Positions 49,201 to 60,974 of a stretch of DNA of 64,000 bases are shown one piece after another. The stretch covers positions 37,450-101,449 of the forward strand of contig OENT01000080.1 of assembly GCA_900239685.1 (NCBI GenBank). The letters are read 5' to 3'. Numbering within the stretch: position 1 is the stretch's first letter; each line of letters begins with the position of its first letter. The notes beneath the pieces are model-generated. The model saw only the letters and a list, made by a program, of their open reading frames with translations, had not been told where the DNA came from and did no database searches. A program made the position numbers and the translations under genes. Source of the stretch: Rotaria macrura. Its lineage: Eukaryota > Rotifera > Eurotatoria > Philodinida > Philodinidae.

Positions 49201-50641
49201 AACTAGCGACCTATGTAATACATTTATTTCAACTATTTTTAGTGTACTCCAGTCAAGAAAAGACCGAAGCATACCAACGATTATTTTTTCAATTTTCAAT
49301 ATAAATAACGAGACTGGATTGAACATAATTTTTTTGATTATCGTTCCGCATGTTTTCCTACCGATAAAGAAACATGTGTTTGTATCGAATAATAATGGTG
49401 AATGGCTTCATCAATTTTTCTTTTTATATTAATAATACTGCAAGCAACAAATTTTGTTTGAGAATTTCATTTTGATTGAACAAATAAATTATTCTTATTG
49501 ATGTAATCCTACTCATATTTTTATTTAAAATTTTCAACTCTCTATCTATGATGGTTATACTACTTTTTAGACGAAATTTTTATTAGGTTTTCAGATCATT
49601 TTTCTTGTTTAAACGATCGAACAAATAAGAAACGTTGACAGTACGAATATCCATCTTTTCTATTCTGATGACTTCAAGAAATAAATTTGGTTAGCTAGCA
49701 AACTAAGTAATTTCTTTGATTAAAAAAAGCCTTTTATTTTGTTTGCTGAGGTATATTGAATTGTTTCTGAGTGAAGCATGAATATGATCTGTTGCATTTT
49801 CTTCACAACCGATTAGATCGCGTAGAGAAAACAACTGTCAATTTAAAGACATACAATAGAAAAGATAAGATTTTTTTATTGAAAACAGCAATACTTAATC
49901 AATTTCATGTATCAAATGATATTTATGTCTATAGAAGCACAAGTTTATCAAAGGGTAGATTCAAACACTAATCACATCATTAAAATCTGAGACTACTGTT
50001 GATATAGTACATTTATAGCGCATATTATGCCAAATGGCTAACTGATGTTATACCGTCAATTCTTGTCCCGCTTAAATAATGGGGAGGAAGAAGCCTTTTC
50101 AGGTGTCAGTTGGCTTTTTGACCAGGTGATTATTTATTGGATACGTTCCATTGAAGAGTAGAAGAGTGTTCAATGATTTGACTTAGAAGTACTTATGCAC
50201 ATACATGAGCAGAACTTTCTCTGAGTCCTGATCATATCGAAACATTCAATGTGTTAAGAACCGGAATACAAGGAAAGTAAAAACTTGCCCAATGCATTGT
50301 TCTTATTGAGATATTTGTTCTTGCAAAGTTGTACGTCAACATTTAAAAGTTGACCTCTCAGATGATCTAATTGAGAACTACAGATTTTTTTAAATGGAAA
50401 ATCTTACATGACATGAACAATTTGAGAACAAAGGCTTGCAAAGCAACATCATTCTAGACGTTCATATTATTACTGAAAAGTACAATACATCAAACGACCA
50501 TCATCAAGATAGAAAAGCGATGTGATATCTCGAAAATGTTTTTGATAATTCCTTAAAAAGTTTTAAATTGAAAATTCGTTTTTTTTTCTGTTTTACAAAT
50601 AATTCAAAAAGACAACATTAAAATAGAAGCACACAGTAAAA
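46246..50641. other. Gene-poor stretch
   Basis: About 4.4 kb with only short open frames lacking motifs. No RNA gene or inverted-repeat element recognised. Confidence 0.4.
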
Positions 50642-50646
50642 ATGAC

Positions 50647-50674
50647 TAGTAGTAGTAGTAGTAGTAGTAGTAGT
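50647..50674. repeat. (TAG)n microsatellite
   Basis: About nine TAG/AGT units immediately downstream of the protocadherin stop codon, probably within its 3' untranslated region. Confidence 0.8.
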
Positions 50675-50681
50675 TGTATCT

Positions 50682-53471
50682 TTAAAAATCAATATTTTCT
50701 TCTTCTGCAAGACGAACAGCAGTTGAAGTTGAATTGTTTATTTTAACCGATATATCTGTTCCTGTACTTGTACATGTTGTTGCTGTTGACATTGATAACG
50801 ATACTGGTCGACTGTCTTGTACTGATTGATTTATTAATTGCTGTCGAGATTTTGTCGAAATCATAATCGACGCTATTGAAGACGGAGAATTATTTCGCAT
50901 CGTTGGAGAAAAATGTCGATGATCCGATAATGAATCCTAAACAGTTAAATTATTCAATTTGAAAAGCCTAGAATTATTATGAATACTTTGTCATGATTTA
51001 ATGAAACAAGTCTGTCGTGTTCTTGTAATTGATTATCACTAATTTGACAGCTGGATATACTTTCATTATTAATGTAAGATGATTTTCGTGGAATCGACAC
51101 ATATAAATGATATGTTTTATTTTGTTGATAACATTCTTCATGATTAAATTTTAATTTATAAAAACAAAACACTATTAAAAGAAAGATAACGATTGAAATT
51201 ATCATAGACAAATAGAAATAATTATATTGCAATATTGTTATGCGATCCATGAGTGATAGAGATTTATTTAAATTCTCTAGAGTATTATGTTTCAATGTGA
51301 ATAAATGACAATGATAAGTTGAATTTAATTGGTTAAGTTTTCCATGATCAATTGCAATGATTTGAAGATTATAAGATGATTCATTCAAACTATCAAAATA
51401 GAATACTTGACCTTGGTCATTAATTCTAAATGAATTCTCATAGGGAGGAAGAATTGCGTACGATATTAAACCATTATCTTCTAAATCTAAATCGATTGCT
51501 TGTACTTGAAACAAAGGTTGATCTAAAATAATTAAACTTTGTTTCATCAAACGATCTATTTCTTTTTTTTTTCATCTCTTCTAACAAACCTAAAGATCGA
51601 TTTTCTAAAAGATCAAGATTTAAATTGCAGTTTATTAATGGATTAAATTTCGGCGGTGAATCATTTATGTCAATAATATGTATTTGATATTCTAATCGTA
51701 TTGATTTCGATGGTTTTCCATGATCGAAAATATGTACAATAAATTTATCGAAGGTAATATTTTCATTTTCACGATCGATTAAACAATTAACAATAAGTAA
51801 AAATGATTTTTCGTCCAATATTTTTACTCCTATGAAATTTTCACCATGTTCGATTTCGTATGAGATTTCACCGTTCAAGCCTGAATCTTGATCGGATATT
51901 GAAATATGGGCTAGAATATCACCGACTGGACTATTTTCAATAATAGATATTATTGAATTATTCATAAGTGGATTGACAAAAGTAATAAATGCTTGAGGAG
52001 CATTGTCATTTTCATCAACAATTGAAATATCAATAGTAACGAAACACGCAAGTGAATTTTCACCTCGGTCTCGAACTTGAACAGTTAATCGATATGATTG
52101 TTCAGATTCATAATCAAGTTGATTAGCAAGAGTCAATCTTAAGAAACGAAGAACTTAATTTGATATAAGAGAATGAATAGTAGCGAAGTCATAGAATAAT
52201 TTCTAGTCACAGATGCGGATCGTCTGACGAGGTTTTTGATCGGCATGACTGTTAATGTTTGGCAAGTCATTTCTTTTTCAATCACTTTTGTCTTAATTTT
52301 TTATTAAATTCTTATGAATCTTCTTTTTGTTAATATTTAGAAATGGTATCTGTCTTTCGAATACTCTTCTAGACTACTCATCACATCATAGAAAGCTTGA
52401 ATCTCACAAAAACAAACTCTAAATCCTGACTCCGCTACTATAAATAAATGAAACTTACATTCCATTCGATTCTCCAATCCGGAAATAATCTCTCCAACTA
52501 GGAGATGGAAAACCATTAGTGATTGCATAATGAATCTGTGTAAAAGGAAATAGATAAAAACATAGTGCTCTTTTGAAAAACTTGATTTTACTTTTCCATT
52601 AAGTCCAATATCTTTATCTGTGGCATTGATCAATGTTAATTCAGTTCCTACAGGTGTATTCTCACTAACATGCAATTGTATATAAGTTTTAGTCAGAAGA
52701 ACTGAATTATCATTCATGTCCTAAATAGAAACGAAGAAAACATTGTCAAATGAAATGATTTATCGATAAGATTGTACGTACATGAATATGAATAAATAAT
52801 TTCGTCGAACTATGTTTTCTCGGTTTTCCATGATCAAATGCAACTAATTCATAGTCGTACGAATCTTGTTTTTCTCGATCGATTTCGTTGATAACCTGCA
52901 ATGCAAGTCCTCCGTTTATTTTCGTAATTAATTTAAATGGCCCATTATGTTGATTCTTAAGTTCATAATAGATTCGACTATTTTCACCTAAATCAGCATC
53001 ATAAGCTGATTCTATTGGTAACTCATATCCAATTGGTACATTTTCGATAATACCTAATTGATAATTATTTGATGAAAATGTTGGTGTATGATCATTGATG
53101 TCGTCAACATATAAGATAAGCTTTAACAGACGATATGGTATTTGCCATTCAATTAATTCAATAATTAATTGACATTGTGTACATGAACATATATGTTCTT
53201 TACATAAATATTCTCGATCAAGTGTATGCGATAATGAAATATGACCATTGGATGAATTGTAATAAACAAAAGAATTTTGATTTCGACCTGAATCAAATAA
53301 ACGATACGTTATGTTATTTGTTGTTATAAAAAGTATTGTTGATAATGGTAATTCTTCATTAATATGTATGGTAATTATTTTTTGATTCCCATTACCACCA
53401 TAGACAATAGATAAGATGGATAAAAACACGATAAAAAACATCATCTGAAACAAAACACAATTCTTTTTCAT
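50682..53471 (-). CDS. Protocadherin-like adhesion protein (about 766 aa, one frame break)
   Basis: A single-pass calcium-dependent adhesion protein. Exons 53471-52782, 52720-52592, 52535-52459, 52137-50987 and 50936-50682 join with GT-AG introns. A signal peptide (MMFFIVFLSILSIVYGG) is followed by about five cadherin repeats. Calcium-binding motifs are clear: LDRE, DINDHTP, DADLGENS, IDREKQDSYDYEL, DMNDN, DKDIGLNGK, LDYE, DENDNAP, DQDSGLNGE, DRENE, DINDSPP and DLEDNG. A membrane helix (SMIISIVIFLLIVFCFY) and a Ser/Thr-rich tail of about 140 residues end the protein. The repeat number is small, as in protocadherins. In exon 4 the frame shifts by one base within a run of ten A (plus-strand T at 51563-51572); nine A would keep the cadherin frame continuous and leave all later exons in phase. 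This is probably an assembly error, less likely a real mutation or slippage site. Confidence 0.85.
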
Positions 53472-56400
53472 TCTCTAAGTCAATAGGATTGTATTGAAGA
53501 AATTAACATGATGACAGACAATCACACCCATCGGCTATTATTTGTTTTCCTTCGATTTACGAAATAAGACATGAACATATGGTCCAAATAAACTACAGAA
53601 AAAATAAGTAAGATTCAATGTTCTATCTATTCATTCAATATTGATTTAAGATCAAATTCAATCAACTATTATAGATGCTCGGAAAACATTCTGGTTAGAA
53701 TCAATGCATCGTCAATAACTAATGTATTGAATAGAAAATCCTCACGTGTTATCCTTCACATATAACTAGTACTTTAATGATCTATCAGGTTTACCTTGTT
53801 GTTGACAATGAACAACGATTCATAATGAATTGTTGACTCTGACTCACTAATCAATAATCAGATCGGATGAATGAACACACACCGACAGGTGATTGCTCAT
53901 CTCAGTTCTAAATGTGACGACTATGAACATGGTTAGTAGTGAACGTTGATTGAAATTCATATTGAACTGATGAGACGTTGCGCGCACTCGTGTGATTGTA
54001 CGTATCAAATCATTCAATCATCAAACAAAGAAAATGAAAGATGTAGCAAAATCAAGGGTGATGTTTGCATGCTTATGTGAAGGCCATTTTGATGATGAGA
54101 ATATACATATGCATGATTATCTATCATAACATTGACTTCATTTGTCTGTAACGATCATCATAATCAATGACCATGCTACTGTCTGTCTATCTATATATCT
54201 ATCTATCGACACTATTAAGATAAACAGTCTGTCGTAATTACTTACGTAAAATGTTTTAATAGACAAAATCTCCTGTAGGCTATATTTTATAAGATAAGTA
54301 TAATCCATAAATATCTGTTTGAACATTCAAGTCATTAATACATATATACATAACACACACACACACACGTACTTGATCAAAATGTTTTTGTGCGGTACTC
54401 AGTTACATGACTTACTTGTTGATTTATAATTATAAAGAAACAGATTGAATAAAAATCACTCGTTCGGTTTCTTTGCGTGCGTGTTTATATGATTTGATTG
54501 CATCATTTTCTGGAAAAGAAAGAATAAGAGTTCACAGTTTTTTCTCCTTCTCGTTTATGATTATTTGATGAATGGACAACGACAAGAGCTGTCCAAAGAG
54601 AGAGAGAGAGAGAGAGAGAGAAGAAGAAAAGTAGTGCGTCAAACAGGAAGGAAATCTTTAGGAAAAGCGAGAAAGAAAAAGACAATGAATGTCAAGTATG
54701 AAATGGAACGTGGACTCGATCATTTTCTTTATTGATCAACATCACGTTTTTCCATTTCTCCCTGTTGGTTAGATATTCACCGTCTTCATGTCAAATAATA
54801 CGAGCGAGATCAAACTCAATTGTCATAATATAAAATATAAATTCACTATTCCTTACGATCGTACATCACATACAAAGTACTATTCTTTGAATAAGAAGTC
54901 AAAACGCTATGTCGTTCTTTTAATAAATATATATAAATGTATTTAAAAAAAGTAGAAGAAGTGGATAGATGTATGATGTAATATCGTTAAATAATTTGAC
55001 ACGAGACAGGAATCTAAGATACATTAATATAGATTATATGTCATTGAAGACTTTTTATCATCTAACGTAATAAGCTAATTCAATTCTCACGTTATTATCC
55101 TCGACAGCTATGTGAAATTTTAATAAAAAAAACTTTTCATCGAAGAAATAATTAGTTCGTGAGAAAAGCAAGTGTCTATGGGTTAAATGATATAGAAAAA
55201 AAACGATTTGTAATTGACTGCATACTGTGAATAAGACTATTTATACACGGTGTTAGCCTACGATCGTTTATTATGGTATACGTATGCATCTGTGCAGTGA
55301 AAAGAAATAATAATTTGTGTGAATGTGTCGGTCAATTCATTTCTTTCTTTTTGTTTTGTTTAAGACGTTGAAGAATTCTCTTTGAAGAAAATGAGATTGA
55401 AGCAGATGGACAAAAATGAGAATGATCGATAATCGACATTGTCACAGACACTTTAAAGATATTGATCACGAGCGACAAGTGTCTGATACGAGTCAACTTG
55501 AGATTTTACGAACACAAAATCAAATAGAACAGAATGGAAAAATTTTACTAACAACTTTCAATCTGATTACTGAGAATAAAAGTTCGTTCTCTTGTTTTTA
55601 CACCTCATCCGGCATACTCTGTTAAGGTTAATCGATGTCTACGCTTTTGAAGTATTACACGCTGCTGATCACCATCATTGATCATCTCTTCCTATATTCA
55701 TTCAAAGAACAATAATTCATTTGCTTGTCTTTTTCAAAATTTTTCCTGTGTAACATCCTTTGTCAAGTTAATCGACTAATGCTTATCCCTTTTACTTGAT
55801 GCAAATAGAGAATAAAAGTCAGCTGATGCACAAACTTCATTGCTTAATGAACGAATCTTTTCATATGTTCGGTATATTTCTTTCTTTTTTTTATTAAATT
55901 GAGTATTTTTTCAAACTATACAGATCATGTCAATATAATTTTAATGTCACATAAATACAAGATTATGCCTGTCGAGAGTTCGTTCTATTTGAGAGAAAGA
56001 AATGATTTGAATGCAATTGAATTTCTTTTAGTTATTCCTATGGTTTAATGAGTTGGAAAAAAATGTGAATTATTCTTTTTTGCTGATCCAATCGTTATTA
56101 ATTTGTATAAGAAAACTAGATTGAGATGCAGAATAAATTAATAATGTTTGGATATAGTATAGTTTAATACAACTATTATCCATATAAAAGAACAAGAAAG
56201 AAAAAACAGCATTCAGCTAGAATTCATTGAATTATGTGTTTTGTCAATGCTTTTTTTTTATCTAAAACAGTATTGGAAACGGGGAAAATAAAATTATACG
56301 AGACATCTTTCTTTTAATAGGATCTTGTTCGAATATTTGTAGTTTTTCATGAACTGATAAATACATGACTTAGCAGCCTTTTCGTAATGCTATCTTCTGT

Positions 56401-59126
56401 TTAAATAAATATAAAGTTTTATTCTCTTTTTTCTCACTATCGCTTAATATGATTATGGATGATATCTCATAGATCAGTTTTTTCCTATTGAATGATCGAA
56501 AGATACTTGAATAGATATCGCAAGTTTCGCTATTAGATTTATTGAAAAAGTTATTCTTTTTAGAAAATTTTCAAGTGACTATCTACATTAAATTGATGTT
56601 CAAAGAGATTTTTGAGTAGCCGTTCTAAAAATTGATTCTGTCATGTATTGTTGAGGCGTATAATAAGCGGACATTTGAAAAGCTATTTAAATGCATAATT
56701 AGAGAAGAGAAAATAATCGATATTTCAATAGTTTTAAATAATTTCATCAGCTCAGTTTTTGTTCAGATTTCTTCTTCTTAGACAGAAAAGTGTTAACGAT
56801 CTCCATAATAATAGGAGTTAAATATGATATTATGCTAGAGTGTTAATCAATCTAAATGAACTAATTAATTGGCGAATGTGTGTTACCTTTGTCTCAGGCG
56901 TCTTATTCCACTGACTTGTAGTATGCGAGAGAAAGTTTGAAGAAAAAAACGAATCAGCAGCTTTTTTATATATCTTGAGAATAAATATTCTCAGATCAAA
57001 TGGCTAAACTCACAAATCATTCTATAAGGAACATTATGAAACATACATAGGCATGTAAAAACTTGGCATTCATCCATTTCGAATACTTGGAATGTAGTTT
57101 TGCCTCTATCTTCGTTGTTCATTTTAGCATTTTCTCATGAGAGAATTTTCTAAAGAAGAAATAGGCTGTTAAATTAATCGTCACTATTTGTAAGTATTAA
57201 AGTTCAATCCAATTGAGTGCAAACGCTTTCTTTGTTGACTTGCACAACTGAAACAATAATTTTCACATATCGAACAGTCACATCGTTCTTCAATGTAGCA
57301 ATCCGATATGACATTCATGATAGTGTGGATATGTCGAGTATACACGCGCACGTACCTATTATGCTAAAAGTTATTTTCTTCGTACAATCAGTAAAAGATT
57401 GAATCGTTTCTGAATTTTTTTCATCTTTGTGCAAGAGCTATTGTTCAAAATAGATGCCAAAAAGTTTGTGTTTATCTGCAATTTTGCATTACTATCGATA
57501 TGCAATCATGATGAAGGGAATAGCAGGGCTCTAGAGGGTAAGATAAATCTATTCTCTAAAATATGTTTTTAAAGATGAGGATAAAAATATTGTTCACACA
57601 CGGTAGGTCTAAGTTATTTCTCATATTGTGGATATATTTTTAAGTTTAGAGTAAGCTCACCATTACATCGATAAAGAATAATGTAGTATGAAACTATTAG
57701 TAGTGATAATTATGTTCATCTAATTATCAATAGCTGAGTACATTTGACAAAAAATGAATCAAATTTTCCAACGAGTGCAGTCAGAAGTGAACGTGTTCGC
57801 AAATGAAACCGGCAGCATTTCGGTAGAGAGTAACTATATTATTTACAGTTGTTTAATTTTAAGAATATTCGAAATATGCGATGATTCCATCAGTGATAAT
57901 CAGTCAAAATCATTGTAAAGCAATTTGGGAAGAAAACTTCATGTTGACATATTTAAAAGTCTGTAAATATCATAGTAGAATTATGACAGAGTCAGGCGAT
58001 TGTTATGATGATATTGAACGTATGCAAACGCTTGGTTCTTCACGATTTTGATGAAAATAAAGAAACAAACATGAAAGAATTGTACTATGTAAGTACGTGT
58101 ATTATTATTTTTCGTGATATTATCATTAACGTATGCACTCCACTTTGCTACCACGACAAAAGGGTCAATATCCGTTTTGGAAAAGTAATAAAAGGCAATC
58201 ATACTATATTACATGCACCAATGAAGAAAGCTGAATCGGACATGATTTATCCATGTTTAGGGAACGTCTGATTGTGTACAGTAATGATAGTGGCAACTTG
58301 CAACTATTTTGATCATCTCAATTCAAAAATCGACTAAATAGCCAAAAAAAATTTCCAGAGTTCTTAGCAAACATATTCATTTGATTGTATTCTTATTTAT
58401 TTTAGTCACGAGTGTGTGTACACATAAATCACGTTATCTAAATATGGATTACAGAAAATCACAGAAATCGACTAACAAATATGACTCACTCAAAACTTGA
58501 CAAGTATGCCATGAAATCGTCAACTAGTTTATGTTTCATCGAGTATTGACGGATTCCAGAAGAAACAAAATATTTTTCTACATTTGAAATATGTTCTTGA
58601 AACGGCTTCTTACTAGATTGATAATTAAATGTGCTTACGAAATAAAGCGAAACCTCTTCAAATAATGTATTCTGCATTATTGAAAAATAGGATCTAAATC
58701 AAAAAACATGCATTTCGAAACGACAAGATATCAGAGTACATTATTTTTTCGATTCCTTTTTCATTCGTTCATTTCATACTACAAAGAACAGAAAAACAGT
58801 ATCAAAATTAATGAAAGAAAGATTTTTCTCATTGAATGTTGAAAACAATATATTTAAAGTGTTTACAATATTTCTTGAAATTATGTTTACACATGTTCAT
58901 GTGTGAACATATTCAATGTAAATGACGAGCAATATTTTATTTTAAAAACAGTTTGACAATAAAATTTCGATATATAAATCAAAACATAAGAACGCAAGAA
59001 AGGAAAAAGAATTGTGAAGGATGAGTCATACTCGATTTTCTTTCTTTCTGTTTGTTTCGTTCGTCTAGTTTGCAATTTGTGCTCGTCTTACGAGTATATA
59101 GCTTTGAAGAGAACACAGCGAAAAGC
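53472..59126. other. Gene-poor stretch with microsatellites
   Basis: Holds the upstream region of the protocadherin gene, an (ATCT)n-like tract near 54184-54207, a (CA)n run near 54353-54367 and a (GA)n run at about 54596-54621. Open frames (for example 55416-55625 and 58486-58677) show no motif I recognise. No RNA gene found before the U1 gene. Confidence 0.4.
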
Positions 59127-59287
59127 ATACTTACCTGCCACGGATGCATTCACGATCAACAACGTGACTGCTCCAGGTTGAGGCGCGGGCATTGCACATC
59201 GCCCCCGTTGACGCCTGCGAAAAGTCCACATCGGACTTTCTCGAGTGGATAATTTGTTACGCGGTCATTTGCGTTCGCGCACTGACC
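59127..59287 (+). ncRNA. U1 spliceosomal snRNA
   Basis: About 161 nt, close to the usual 160-165. The 5' end ATACTTACCTG (59127-59137) is the universal U1 sequence that pairs with 5' splice sites. Stem-loop II carries the U1A-binding loop ATTGCACATC (59191-59200; usually ATTGCACTCC). Stem-loop III is AAAGTCC-ACATC-GGACTTT. The Sm site AATTTGTTA is at 59252-59260, and a final GC-rich hairpin (TGCGTTCGCGCA inside GGTCA...TGACC) closes the molecule. All conserved parts are present in order, so it looks functional. It stands alone with no neighbouring gene, as expected for a separate small-RNA transcription unit. Confidence 0.92.
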
Positions 59288-60174
59288 ATTGTAAATAAAT
59301 AATGAAACTGAAAGTAACTACGACATAATAAAATCTACGAAGTATAATGTAATGATTATATCTATTTTAGTAATAATGTTATTGACAAAAGAATCTCGAT
59401 AAATTCTATGTAGAAATTGCTTCATATCCATGACATGACACATTTATGAGCAATACCGAGTACTTATATCGTCTGTCAGCGAAGTAATCTAGGTACAATT
59501 TTCTGTGCTACTTAACTACTTTCTATTATAAACGATAAATTTATCGTGAACATTGAGGAAAAAAATTGGTTGATCTCATATGATCAAAAAATGATGAATC
59601 GGCTTCTGTCGACATCTTCCTAGTTGGAAGAGATATGATATCATCGAATGGGAATTTTTCATTTGAAACAGCTTAATTAGATAGATCAACTAAAGTATAA
59701 GAAGTTTGATCATCAAAATTTTCAAATTACTATTGGTACTATCGAAAATTTCATGTGTCCCAAATTTCTTCCGTATCAGTGTGCATGAAAATTCGTACTA
59801 ATGTATGGTGAACATTGGTTCTCGATTACTATTGAAATAATCAACCATTGTGTTGCATAGTTAATTAGTGAACATTATTATACGATAAACAAAATAATGT
59901 AGACGAATATTATTATTGATCAACTACAATGATAGTCTCTAGAAATGTTACTGCCATCAGAAACAATACAAGATGACTTGTGAATCGTCTTACTTCATTT
60001 AAAATTCAGATTATTAATCTATGAAATAGATTTCGTATAGGCTCGAACTCACACCTGTGCATAGTGTTCTAGAAGGTGAGCAAACATTTAGACATGATCA
60101 ATCAAACACAGTAAACTTTATTTTAAACAAATCAATGTGGACATTGGAATAGCATCTTTCTCACAATGATGTTC
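59288..60174. other. Non-coding stretch
   Basis: No gene recognised. A tRNA-like T-arm word on the minus strand near 60030-60060 lacks a matching acceptor stem and is not annotated. Confidence 0.4.
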
Positions 60175-60974
60175 TCAAGATACATTCATTGTTGGCATGC
60201 GTGGTACAAATACTCTTGATGTGGCGTCGAAATATAGATCTTTTGCTTCATTGATATATTTATCGGAAATATTCAAACGACGTAGTTGAGGTGTACGTAA
60301 TCGTACGAGGCGATCGGTTGGCAAGTGCATCTCTTCGACCAATGATGGAAACAAGGTGGATGCCAATGATGGAGTCGTAGATAAAGAGAATTTGCTCGTG
60401 GCGATGGAGATGCCACTCATTTTTTCAAGGGACGCACCAGACTTCGATAGTCGGTGTTTGTTTCGTGGTTGTTCTGGTCGATGCAGTTGAGAATAGTTGA
60501 GTTGCAGTGGTTGCATTGGTGTAGGACATCGTTCGATTACTTTTCGCTTCGGTAAGAGTGATATAGTCTGTTTGCTTGTACTAATTTGTTCTCGACGAGG
60601 TGAGTACACTGAACGATGTGGTGTTTTCTTCATCAATAGTGCGGATGAAATTGTTGAGCCTCGATCTAAACGAAATTGTGGCTTATAGAGTTCATTTGTT
60701 TGAAGTAGCTTGTTTGATTTACTATTTCAGAGAAACTCAAGAATTCTGATATACCTATGAGAGATGAATTGATCAAATGAGATTGTTGCCGATAGTTTAT
60801 ATTGGTCAGTGGCGGAATCGGAGTCAGTGGTCTATTAACTGCTTTCGCCGTCTTATCTACTACTGCAGCCGTTGACCATCGGAATTCAATCGATGGTCCA
60901 GCAATAGCAACTTTATTACCAATAGAAGGTATTAGTCGTGTTGAACTGCGTCGACGTAATTGTTCTCTCAGCAT
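60175..60974 (-). CDS. Unrecognised basic serine-rich protein, two exons
   Basis: The upstream exon (60974 to about 60755; MLREQLRRRSSTRLIPSIGN...) and the downstream exon (about 60700 to 60175; ...LYKPQFRLDRGSTISSALL then KKTPHRSVYSPRREQ) both look like real protein. They share a style: basic, Ser/Pro/Thr-rich, mostly disordered. The downstream frame ends in a more ordered stretch (YINEAKDLYFDATSRVFVPRM). A GT donor follows SSLI at about 60755, but its phase does not match the AG I see before the second exon, so the exact junction is unresolved or a tiny exon is missed. Such proteins are often cytoskeletal or ciliary, but I cannot name a family. Confidence 0.45.

Noticed and set aside
60030-60062. 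tRNA-like T-arm on the minus strand (GGTGTGAGTTCGAGCC)
   Set aside because: No matching acceptor stem, anticodon arm or D-arm could be placed around it.
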